Shown here: one piece after another, positions 26,791-34,253 of the stretch
Position numbering within the stretch: position 1 is the first letter of the stretch
How the letters are laid out: every line of letters starts with the position of its first letter
DNA from: Acidobacteriota bacterium
GTDB taxonomy: Bacteria > Acidobacteriota > Thermoanaerobaculia > Multivoradales > JBCCEF01
Assembly (NCBI GenBank): GCA_039030395.1
Contig: JBCCEF010000001.1
Span: 572,798-636,797 of the forward strand
DNA length: 64,000 bases
Direction of reading: 5' to 3'
Notes under the pieces: generated by a model
The model's database searches: none
Told to the model about the DNA's origin: nothing
What the model saw: only the letters and a program-made list of their open reading frames with translations
Translations under genes and position numbers: made by a program

Positions 26791-27067
26791 CCACCGGCCG
26801 AACACCGTCCCAGCGATCACCTGTGGTGGTCGGTCCACCGTCGGATGCGGAACCTCCACCCTCCGAGCGACGGCCGCAGAAACCAACGGTCGAATGACAC
26901 TAAGGTGGCCTCGCATTTTCGGCGAGCCCTTCCTCCCACAAGGCCGTGAGCTGCCGCCTGGATTCGAAGCACCGAAAGGGCCGGCGACCACCGCTGGGTA
27001 GAGCGAACCAAAGACTCAAGCTCTATTCGGTTTCCTTTCTGCTCGCTGCTGTGTCGAATCTGTTGAC
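26791..27067. other. Intergenic region without a supported gene
   Basis: Between the terminator and the RnfD-like gene I see no conserved ORF, RNA or repeat. It must contain the promoter of the downstream unit. Confidence 0.5.
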
Positions 27068-27976
27068 ATGGCCGCTACGACTTCCAGTTCCTCACCCATT
27101 GCGCTGCCCCGGTTGCTTCCGCCGGCCGAGGCTCCCCTCGCGAAGAACGCTTGGCCCGCCGCGCCCAGCGCGGGGGCACCAACCCGAGGCACCGACCCGA
27201 GGCTCTTTCAAATCGGCGCGCTGGCCCTCCTGTTGGGTTGGGGTCTCTTCCGCCTCGATCTGGAGGTCCGTCCCGCTCAGGCCCTGACGATCGTTGCTAC
27301 GGCCTTGGCGGTCCAGGCCCTGGCGACCCGATGGATCGGGTTGCCACGCCTCGATTTGAGGAGCCCCCTGATCTCAGCGATGTCCCTGTGCCTTCTGCTG
27401 CGCACCTCGTCGCTCACCCTGGCGATCTTCGCGGCAATCCTCGCCATCGGCAGCAAGTTCCTGATCCGCTCTCGCGGCAAGCACATCTTCAATCCGTCGG
27501 CCTTTGCCTTGGTGGTGCTCTTGGCCCTGCCCGGCGATGCGGTGTGGATTTCCGGCGGCCAGTGGGGATCCGCCGCCCTGGCGCTCTTCGCCGTCAGCGG
27601 TATCGGTCACCTGGTGGTGCGCCGCGCCAAACGCAGCGACGTGACCTGGGCCTTTCTCATCGCCTACACGGTCCTGCTGTTCGGAAGGGCGACCTGGCTG
27701 GGCGATCCCTGGACTATCGGCTGGCACCAACTGTGCCGCGGATCGCTCCTGATCTTCGCCTTCTTCATGATCTCGGACCCGCGAACCGCCCCGAACTCGC
27801 GCGGCGGACGGATTCTGTGGGCAACGCTCATCGCAGCCGGTGCGCTGTACATCGAGCACTACCTGTTTCACCCGAACGGCCCCCTGTGGGCGCTGATGGC
27901 CGGCGCCCTGCTGGTGCCCGCCATCGACCGCTTGATGCCCGCAGAACGCCACCGCTGGCGCCGCGGTGCTACCTAG
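27068..27976 (+). CDS. RnfD/NqrB-like membrane protein
   Basis: 302-residue polytopic membrane protein with 8-9 predicted spans. The segment KFLIRSRGKHIFNPSAFALV and the later FMISDPRTAP match the RnfD/NqrB family, whose members hold covalent flavin and act in ion-translocating NADH:ferredoxin/quinone complexes. The rest of an rnf/nqr operon is absent, and the flavin-attachment SGAT-type threonine motif is not evident, so a stand-alone transport or redox role is likelier. A Pro/Ala-rich 40-residue N-terminus may be an over-extended start. It is followed 19 bp later by the DUF2330 gene, suggesting a two-gene unit. Confidence 0.75.
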   Translation: MAATTSSSSPIALPRLLPPAEAPLAKNAWPAAPSAGAPTRGTDPRLFQIGALALLLGWGLFRLDLEVRPAQALTIVATALAVQALATRWIGLPRLDLRSPLISAMSLCLLLRTSSLTLAIFAAILAIGSKFLIRSRGKHIFNPSAFALVVLLALPGDAVWISGGQWGSAALALFAVSGIGHLVVRRAKRSDVTWAFLIAYTVLLFGRATWLGDPWTIGWHQLCRGSLLIFAFFMISDPRTAPNSRGGRILWATLIAAGALYIEHYLFHPNGPLWALMAGALLVPAIDRLMPAERHRWRRGAT

Positions 27977-27995
27977 ATTGGAAAGGAGATCGTCC

Positions 27996-29339
27996 ATGCG
28001 ATCCGTGATGCTGAGAATCTTGCTGTACTCGCTACTCCCTCTGCTGTGGGCAGCACCGGCCGCCGCCTTCTGCGGTTTCTATGTCGCCCGCGCAGACGCC
28101 CGCCTCTACAACGACGCCTCCCAGGTGGTGATGGTGCGCGACGGCGACCGCACGGTGATCACCATGGCGAATGACTACAGCGGCGATCCGCGCGAGTTCG
28201 CCATGGTGATTCCGGTACCGAGGCTCCTCCAGCGGGAGCAGATCCACGTTGCCGAGCCGGCCCTGATCGAGCACCTGGACGCCTTCACCGCTCCGCGGCT
28301 GGTGGAGTACTTCGATTCGGATCCGTGCGCCCGGTACGAATTCCGAGATCGTGCGATCGCCCTGCAAGAGATGAGCGCGCCCGCCCCGGCGGGAGAACGA
28401 CAGGAGTTGGCCAAGAGCCTCGGCGTCACCATCGAGGCGACCTACAGCGTGGGCGAGTACGAGATCCTGATTCTCTCCGCCAAAGAGAGCCGCGGCCTGG
28501 TCACTTGGCTAACGGACTCCGGCTACAAACTGCCCCCCGGCGCCGAGCCGGTGGTCAACAGCTACCTGAAGCAGAAGCAGTACTTCTTCGTCGCCCGGGT
28601 GGACCTCGAGAATCAAGCCCGCCTCGGCGTCGAGCGCCTGCGGCCGCTGCAAGTCGCGTTCGAAAGCCCCCGCTTCATGCTGCCCATTCGCCTCGGAACG
28701 GTCAACGCCCGCGGCAAGCAAGAACTGTTCGTCTACGCCTTGACCCGCAGCGGACGGGTGGAGACCACCAACTACCGCACCGTCAAACTCCCTACCGGCG
28801 ACGAGATCCCGCCCTTCGTCAAGACCGACTTCGCCCGCTTCTACCGCGACATGTTCCGCACCCAGGTGGCGAAGGAAAACCACCGGGCGGTGTTCCTGGA
28901 GTACGCCTGGGACATGGCCTGGTGCGACCCCTGTGCCGCCGACCCCCTGTCCCCCAAGGAGTTGAGTGAGCTCGGGGTGTTCTGGCTGGAAGACCACCAG
29001 AGCACCCGCGGCGGCGCCGCCAACGTCTTCGTCACCCGTCTCCACCTGCGCTACGACAGCGAACACTTCCCCGACGATCTCCGGTTCCAGGAAACCGGAG
29101 ACCGCACCAACTTCCAAGGGCGTTACGTCCTGCGTCACCCGTGGCAAGGCAACACGACCTGCCGAGCGGCGGACCAGTACCGGCAGAGTCTGGCCGAACG
29201 GCAGCGCCGCGAAGCCGAGACCCTCGCCTCCCTCACCGGCTGGCGACTCGACCAGATCCTCCAGCGCACCGGTGTGCCGACGACCGCCTCGGACGGCGAA
29301 GGCGAAGCTCCCTGGTGGCGCAAGATCTGGGGTCGCTAA
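27996..29339 (+). CDS. DUF2330 exported protein
   Basis: 447 residues from the ATG at 27996 (AAAGGAG seven bases upstream). The signal peptide ends AAAFCGFYVARADARL, a hallmark of the DUF2330 family, followed by SQVVMVRDGDRTVITMANDYSGDP. Conserved cysteines (for example in WCDPCAADPL) suggest disulfides. Function unknown; paired here with the RnfD-like membrane protein, so a shared periplasmic/membrane process is inferred. Confidence 0.85.
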   Translation: MRSVMLRILLYSLLPLLWAAPAAAFCGFYVARADARLYNDASQVVMVRDGDRTVITMANDYSGDPREFAMVIPVPRLLQREQIHVAEPALIEHLDAFTAPRLVEYFDSDPCARYEFRDRAIALQEMSAPAPAGERQELAKSLGVTIEATYSVGEYEILILSAKESRGLVTWLTDSGYKLPPGAEPVVNSYLKQKQYFFVARVDLENQARLGVERLRPLQVAFESPRFMLPIRLGTVNARGKQELFVYALTRSGRVETTNYRTVKLPTGDEIPPFVKTDFARFYRDMFRTQVAKENHRAVFLEYAWDMAWCDPCAADPLSPKELSELGVFWLEDHQSTRGGAANVFVTRLHLRYDSEHFPDDLRFQETGDRTNFQGRYVLRHPWQGNTTCRAADQYRQSLAERQRREAETLASLTGWRLDQILQRTGVPTTASDGEGEAPWWRKIWGR

Positions 29340-29432
29340 CCGCTCGCAAGTCCCCTCGGCCTGTAGAATGGAACAGGGCGGTCGCCCTGCGCGAACGTCC
29401 TCATCCATGACATCGATCCCGAGGAGAATGTG

Positions 29433-30029
29433 ATGAACCAGAAGAACATCGTCCGCCTGCTGCTCGTCGGCGCGGTTCTGTCCCTCGCCGCCGGCGTTGC
29501 CCAGGCCCAGGACCTCCACCCCACCCGCCGCCCGAGCCCGATGGCCATGGCGCGAGTGACCCTCGACGACGGCACCTACGTGCGCGTGGTCTACAGCCGG
29601 CCCTACCTGCGCGGCCGCGACAACATCTTCGGCAGCGAAGAGAGCGAGGCCCTGGTGCCCTTCGGCAAGGTGTGGCGCACCGGCGCCAACGAGGCCACCG
29701 AGATCACCGTCACCGGCGACGTGATGGTGGGCGATAAGACGGTCCCGGCCGGCACCTACTCCCTGTTCACCATTCCCGGCGAGGAAAGATGGGAGGTGCA
29801 CGTCAACTCCGCTCTGGGCCTGTCCGGCACCGGCCGCTTCGTCGACGGTGAGTTCACCCGGGTGGACCTGCCGGCCACCCACGTCGCGGTGGCCGAAGCC
29901 AAGGCCACCACTCTGGAAGAAGAAGTGGACCAGTTCACCATCTCCTTCGAGAAGGTCGAGGACGGCGCCCACATGGTGCTCTCCTGGCATATGACCGAGG
30001 TGCGGGTACCCATCAAGCCCGCCGGCTGA
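29433..30029 (+). CDS. DUF2911 exported protein
   Basis: 198 residues; ATG 29433 with GAGGAG six bases upstream (an overlapping GTG at 29430 adds one residue). Signal peptide ends AQAQ. The DUF2911 core is plain: YVRVVYSRPYLRGRDNIFG, LVPFGKVWRTGANEATEI and VPAGTYSLFTIPGE. The fold is a beta-sandwich of unknown role. Transcribed after DUF2330 with 93 bp between; ends at a stem-loop terminator. Confidence 0.9.
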   Translation: MNQKNIVRLLLVGAVLSLAAGVAQAQDLHPTRRPSPMAMARVTLDDGTYVRVVYSRPYLRGRDNIFGSEESEALVPFGKVWRTGANEATEITVTGDVMVGDKTVPAGTYSLFTIPGEERWEVHVNSALGLSGTGRFVDGEFTRVDLPATHVAVAEAKATTLEEEVDQFTISFEKVEDGAHMVLSWHMTEVRVPIKPAG

Positions 30030-30043
30030 TCCCTCTGCGGTAC

Positions 30044-30073
30044 CCCAGGAGGCTCCACTGCCTCCTGGGTTTC
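30044..30073 (+). terminator. Terminator of the DUF2911 gene
   Basis: A 10-bp perfect stem CCCAGGAGGC / GCCTCCTGGG with a 6-nt loop, then TTTCCC. Confidence 0.75.
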
Positions 30074-30119
30074 CCTTCGTTCCATCCTGACCACACGGGT
30101 GCCCTCGCGGCGCAACGCA

Positions 30120-30180
30120 AAGGTTTGTGTATAATAGTATTTAATATTTTTATGTTTATATAAAGAAATATACAAGTGAG
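30120..30180 (+). promoter_or_regulatory. Strongly A+T-rich promoter island
   Basis: About 60 bp of nearly pure A+T in a GC-rich genome, containing a perfect TATAAT at 30130-30135. It lies 115 bp or more upstream of the ATG at 30295 and is the only obvious promoter for that gene. Possible UP-element or nucleoid-protein binding site. Confidence 0.55.
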
Positions 30181-30294
30181 CGCTTGTGTATGAGCTCAGC
30201 ACGAGGACCACCTGCTGGACGGAAGACTCACCACCGCGTGTCTTTTCCACCGTTGTATCGGTTCAATGAATTTGTGCAACAAGGAGCTTATGTG

Positions 30295-31203
30295 ATGTCA
30301 AAGAAGCTGGCTCTCTGGCTGCTGACGGCCCTCTTGGTCGCCCTGCCCACCGCCCTTTCCGCCGAAACGCTGCAGAACGGCGTGGACCTCTGGACCACCC
30401 CGGCCGACGGCCGGACCTTCGTCGACTTCGCCCACGATCCTCTCCCAGCCGGATTCTTCTGCCCCGGCTCGGAGCCCTTCGCCGGCCGCGTCGTCTTCCG
30501 CGGCGTGCCCATCGACACCCGCCCCCGCGGCGCCTTCGGCAACGCCGACACCATCATCCAGCGCCTGGACGATGCCGTCTTCGTGCCGCAGACCGGCCGC
30601 CGCGCCGCCCGCACCTTGGTCCGCCAGGGCGACGGACGGGTTGAGCCGCAGAGTTTCCAGGGTCACCTCGTCGCCACCACCCGCGTCCAGGTCGCGGCGC
30701 TCCGCTTCGAGAGCTTGAAGCCGATCCGCACCAACTGCGGCACCTTCCGCGTCACCGCCGGTCTGCACGGCGACCAGCCGATCACCGAAATGCTGGTCAT
30801 CCGCGACGACGAGCAGGGCGGGCGCTTCTACGCGCCGCTCTCCCTCGTCACCAAGCTCACCTTCACCCCGACGGACGGCGGCCTGGCCGTCGATCTGGTC
30901 CGGGGCGTCGACTTCCCGGCCCGCTCCAACGCCGTGTGGTCCTTCGCTCCCAAGGACGAGCGGCCTCAAGTGGCCGGCTTCGTGCGAGTGGATGTAGACG
31001 GCGACCGCCGCCCGGATGTCTTCCTGCCGGGAACATCCAACTTCGCTGCCGGGTGGAAGAACGGCGAGCCGAGGATCGGCGACGACTTTGCCCAAGCGAG
31101 TAGCGGGAGCGAGTGGTACTGCGAGCAACCGCTCGATCCTACCGTTCCCCATTCAGAAGAGCCCGATCCCAACCACTGCCATAACACCCAGCCAGGGCAC
31201 TGA
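30295..31203 (+). CDS. Secreted protein of unknown function
   Basis: 302 residues from ATG 30295 (AAGGAG eight bases upstream; the frame upstream to 30184 is not coding-like). Signal peptide 1-23 ends LSAET. The mature part has FFCPGSEPFAGRVVFRGVP, a beta-rich middle, a VDVDGDRRPDVFLPG segment that looks like an EF-hand/FG-GAP calcium loop, and a His/Cys-containing tail. I recognise no family. The A+T-rich promoter and stem-loop end make it a single-gene unit. Confidence 0.75.
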   Translation: MSKKLALWLLTALLVALPTALSAETLQNGVDLWTTPADGRTFVDFAHDPLPAGFFCPGSEPFAGRVVFRGVPIDTRPRGAFGNADTIIQRLDDAVFVPQTGRRAARTLVRQGDGRVEPQSFQGHLVATTRVQVAALRFESLKPIRTNCGTFRVTAGLHGDQPITEMLVIRDDEQGGRFYAPLSLVTKLTFTPTDGGLAVDLVRGVDFPARSNAVWSFAPKDERPQVAGFVRVDVDGDRRPDVFLPGTSNFAAGWKNGEPRIGDDFAQASSGSEWYCEQPLDPTVPHSEEPDPNHCHNTQPGH

Positions 31204-31211
31204 GTGAAATC

Positions 31212-31247
31212 CTCGGGAAGGGAGACGGTCAACTCGCCCTTCCCGAG
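31212..31247 (+). terminator. Stem-loop after the secreted protein gene
   Basis: An 11-bp perfect stem CTCGGGAAGGG / CCCTTCCCGAG, 14-nt loop, eight bases after the stop. No T-run follows. Confidence 0.55.
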
Positions 31248-31260
31248 CCAACCACCCTTC

Positions 31261-31291
31261 CATGGCGGGATCGGTCTATGATCCCGCCATG
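31261..31291. repeat. 12-bp inverted repeat overlapping the MoxR gene start
   Basis: CATGGCGGGATC, seven bases, GATCCCGCCATG. The right arm contains the likely ATG (31289) and the loop region contains TATGAT (31277-31282), six bases before the ATG. An operator over the promoter is plausible. Confidence 0.7.
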
Positions 31292-32128
31292 AATCCTTCC
31301 CGCAGTACCCATGAGATCGACGGCGTCGAGCTGCACCTGTCGAGACCGGTCACGGAAACTCCGCCCTGGGTCGGTCAGCGCGAGGTGCTCACCCAGCTTC
31401 TCGCCGCCTGGTCGCTGGTGGACGACGACGACCGCCCATTGAATCCGCGCCTGCTGGGCAAGCCCGGCGTCGGCAAGACCACCCTGGCGGCGGCCGCCGC
31501 CGCGGCCCTCGACCTGCCCGTGTACATCATGCAGGCGACGATGGACACTCGTCCGGAGGATCTCATCGTCTCGCCGGTGCTGGCGCCGGACGGTGGCGTG
31601 CGCTACATGGCTTCGCCGCTGGTCTCCGCGATGCTCACCGGCGGCGCCCTGGTCTTGGACGAAGGCAACCGCATGAGCGAAAAAGCCTGGGCCAGCCTGG
31701 CCCCGCTCCTCGACCACCGGCGCTACGTGGACAGCCTGGTGGCCGGCATCAAGATTCCGGCGGATCCGGGATTCCGCTTCGTCTCGACGATGAACGAAGA
31801 CGCCTCCACCTACGAAATCCCGGACTACATCCACTCGCGTTTGATGCCGCAGATCTACCTCGACTTTCCCGAAGAAGACGAAGAACGCGCCATACTCCAA
31901 GAGCAAGTCCCCTTCGCCGACGAAGAGGTCCTCGGCTACGTCCTAAGGTTCCTGAGAACCGCCCACAGCGCCGACCTCCCCTACTCCGTCCGCGACGGCA
32001 TCAACATCCTCAGATACGCCATGAAAACCCTCCACCGCGGCGACCAGGAACACCCCCAAGAGGCCGTACACCAAGCCCTACAGCTCACCCTAGGCCAAGA
32101 AGAAGCCGAAGCCTTCGACCTTTCCTAG
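31289..32128 (+). CDS. MoxR-type AAA+ ATPase
   Basis: 279-residue chaperone-like ATPase from ATG 31289 (31262 is an in-frame alternative). Walker A is GKPGVGKTTLA, Walker B is ALVLDEGNRM, followed by sensor-1 STMNED. A C-terminal lid helix region is present. MoxR ATPases usually pair with VWA-domain proteins to assemble or activate partners, but no VWA gene adjoins. There is no ribosome-binding site; the start sits in a palindrome six bases after a -10-like TATGAT, suggesting a leaderless message. The DNA at the 3' third is A/C-rich in wobble positions compared with neighbours. Confidence 0.88.
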   Translation: MNPSRSTHEIDGVELHLSRPVTETPPWVGQREVLTQLLAAWSLVDDDDRPLNPRLLGKPGVGKTTLAAAAAAALDLPVYIMQATMDTRPEDLIVSPVLAPDGGVRYMASPLVSAMLTGGALVLDEGNRMSEKAWASLAPLLDHRRYVDSLVAGIKIPADPGFRFVSTMNEDASTYEIPDYIHSRLMPQIYLDFPEEDEERAILQEQVPFADEEVLGYVLRFLRTAHSADLPYSVRDGINILRYAMKTLHRGDQEHPQEAVHQALQLTLGQEEAEAFDLS

Positions 32129-32224
32129 CCCCCCAATTCTCCGAGTCAGAGCTTTCGCCCGAACTCGAGCCTGGGTTTCTCGCCCACTGAGGAGGAGCCG
32201 GAGAAGCTTCGGTATCGAGAAGAG

Positions 32225-32362
32225 GCCGGGGTGATCGCCCGAGCCTGGAGCGCAGCCTCCGCGATTAGCCACGGACAACGCCGATTCCCAACGGAGGGGC
32301 CGGGGTGATCACCCGAGCACGGAGCGCAGCTGTCTGAGCCTCCACCCACCAGGGAATCGGCG
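32225..32362. repeat. Direct and inverted repeats after the MoxR gene
   Basis: GCCGGGGTGATC(G/A)CCCGAGC with a following GGAGCGCAGC occurs at about 32225 and again 74 bp later (32299). A third, inverted copy of GGCCGGGGTGATCGCCC lies at 32430-32448, inside the 3' end of the glycosyltransferase gene. An 11-bp inverted repeat CGCCGATTCCC (32279-32289) / GGGAATCGGCG (32352-32362) encloses the second unit. This fills the 250-bp gap; no ORF. Confidence 0.75.
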
Positions 32363-32379
32363 CAAAGTCTTGATAGGAA

Positions 32380-33687
32380 TCAGCCGCCCGACGGCGAGTC
32401 AGAGATCCGGCGAGTTCGAGCACCGCGCGCAGGGCGATCACCCCGGCCCCGGCCCGTCGCTCGCAAAACCCAAACCCCCAGCGCCGTTGCTCCCAACGCC
32501 ACCACGCTAGTCGCCACCCAAAGCGCCCCCACCACCTCCTCCGGCGGCAAGCCCACCCAGGAAAAAACCCTTCCCAACCGAAACCCTCCGGTCAACCCAA
32601 ACCCCAAAAGCACCACCCCACCAACACTCCACCACCGCCTCCCCCGCAGCGCACGCGCCAACAACCAAGCCAGCGCCGGAAACTGCAGAAGTTGATAGTG
32701 GTACCAAGAGATCGGCAACGCCACCAAAGCAAACGAAAGCGCCGCCAGCAGCAGCCGATCCGGCGGCAGCGAGCGATGCATCCACAGCACCCCGCCGGCC
32801 AACAGCCCCACCAGCAGCGCCACCCCCAACGACAGGCGAGCGAGCCCCGGCGACAACCGAAATCTCGCGGAGTCGGTGCCCCGAGCCCAGTAGCCGACCG
32901 GTCGCTCCCCGGCGTTCGCGACGGTGGCCAGGCGCAGCGCAATCGCCGGCGCCGAAAGATTCGGAGTCGCCGGCGAGCCGTAGGTGAAGCCGGCACTGGC
33001 CGAGCGATACGGCGGCTCGCTGATGGCGACGAGAAGCCCTTGGGATGCCAGAACCAGCCCACCCCCAACAACCGCTCCCACCAACAAAGCCCGCCAGCGC
33101 TTCTGCAGAGCCGCCACGCCACACAACACCGCCGGCCAGATCTTGAACGCACCGGCCAGACCGATCCACGCCATCGCACCGGCCGGCCGCTGCCCCACCC
33201 TCCACAAAGCCGCGGAAAACCACAGCAACAGCAGCGGCTGCACCTGCCCCAGCACCAAATTCTCCTGCACCGTGCCGGCGAGCGCCCACACCGAGAAAAC
33301 GGCTACGAGAGCGATCCGATCCCCGCCGAGCCAGCGCCAGACGACGACCGCCGCCCCCAGCAGCGAAACTTGACTGATCCAAAACCACACCTGGCGAGCC
33401 GCCAGGTCCGAGAAATCGGCCAGCGGAATCAGAACGAATGCGAGCGGCGGGGGGTAGAGAAAGGTGCCCACGGTGTACGGCGACCGGCCGGCGGCAAGCG
33501 CCCGGGCAGCCTCCAAATAGGCGACGAAGTCGCCGACATAGCTCTCCAACCGGAACCAAGGCAGCAACACCTGCCGTCCGAAATACACCGCGGCGAGAAA
33601 CAGCAACCCGACCCCGGTCCACCGGCGCAGGGCTTCACCGTCGGCCGGCGCGGCGAAAGAGCGTCCGATCACGACGGAGAAATACAC
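32380..33687 (-). CDS. GT87-type (DUF2029) membrane glycosyltransferase
   Basis: 435-residue polytopic protein with about 10 membrane spans. The periplasmic-loop motif RSPYTVGTFLYPPPLAFVL and LGQVQPLLLL, with an Asp early after span 1 (SYVGDFVAYLEAA), mark the polyprenyl-phosphate-mannose-dependent GT87 group (mycobacterial PimE-like). Substrate unknown. Starts at GTG 33687 with no good ribosome-binding site. It follows the YHS gene by 30 bp on the same strand. The basic C-terminal tail overlaps a repeat unit (32430-32448). Confidence 0.82.
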   Translation of the reverse strand: MYFSVVIGRSFAAPADGEALRRWTGVGLLFLAAVYFGRQVLLPWFRLESYVGDFVAYLEAARALAAGRSPYTVGTFLYPPPLAFVLIPLADFSDLAARQVWFWISQVSLLGAAVVVWRWLGGDRIALVAVFSVWALAGTVQENLVLGQVQPLLLLWFSAALWRVGQRPAGAMAWIGLAGAFKIWPAVLCGVAALQKRWRALLVGAVVGGGLVLASQGLLVAISEPPYRSASAGFTYGSPATPNLSAPAIALRLATVANAGERPVGYWARGTDSARFRLSPGLARLSLGVALLVGLLAGGVLWMHRSLPPDRLLLAALSFALVALPISWYHYQLLQFPALAWLLARALRGRRWWSVGGVVLLGFGLTGGFRLGRVFSWVGLPPEEVVGALWVATSVVALGATALGVWVLRATGRGRGDRPARGARTRRISDSPSGG

Positions 33688-33717
33688 CCCGTCGCGACCG
33701 GCGCCGTAGCCGCCGGA

Positions 33718-34176
33718 TCAATCGTCCGACAGCAGCCTCGGCCAATGCTCATCGGCCTTCTCGATGTTGGCCGCTTGATCTTCTTCCCATTGCGCCTGGA
33801 TCTTAGCGTTGTAGTTCAAATAGAGCTTGTCGTCCACAATGCGCCAGGCCTCCGGGTCGATGCTGGCGGTCTTGCCGCGGCTCACCGCGTAGGCGCAATA
33901 GCCGCCGTACTGCGGCGCATACTTCTCCGGATCGGCGGCGAAGAGATCGCGGTTCTCGGCGCTCGCGAAACGCCATTCGGCGCCCATCCATTGGTGGGCG
34001 AAATCATCACTGCCTTTCACCGGCTCGCCGGCCGCGAAGTAGGCCACCGGATCGTAGCCGCGGATCGCCACATCGCTGAAAGTGGCGGTGAACACCGGAT
34101 CGACACCAGCGAAAGCTACCGCCGGCAGCAACAGGCCAACGAGGAACATCAGGGCCAACGAAACACGAAGTGCCAT
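33718..34176 (-). CDS. Exported YHS-domain protein
   Basis: 152 residues from ATG 34176 (CAGGAGG upstream). Signal peptide ends AFAG. The YHS-like core reads VAIRGYDPVAYFAAGEPVKG...WRFASAENRDLFAADPEKYAPQYGGYCAYAVSRG, seen in periplasmic metal-related proteins. One conserved Cys (YGGYCAYA) could bind metal. Divergent from the TraB-like gene; upstream of the GT87 gene, perhaps cotranscribed. Confidence 0.88.
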   Translation of the reverse strand: MALRVSLALMFLVGLLLPAVAFAGVDPVFTATFSDVAIRGYDPVAYFAAGEPVKGSDDFAHQWMGAEWRFASAENRDLFAADPEKYAPQYGGYCAYAVSRGKTASIDPEAWRIVDDKLYLNYNAKIQAQWEEDQAANIEKADEHWPRLLSDD

Positions 34177-34239
34177 AGCGAAACCTCCTGGAATTGCATG
34201 GTGTGGGGGAATGGGACCGTCCCGAGGCGCCATCCACCG

Positions 34240-34245
34240 TACTAT
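34240..34245 (+). promoter_or_regulatory. -10-like element of the TraB-like gene
   Basis: TACTAT ends eight bases before the ATG at 34254, giving an essentially leaderless transcript. Confidence 0.45.
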
Positions 34246-34253
34246 ACGGAGCG

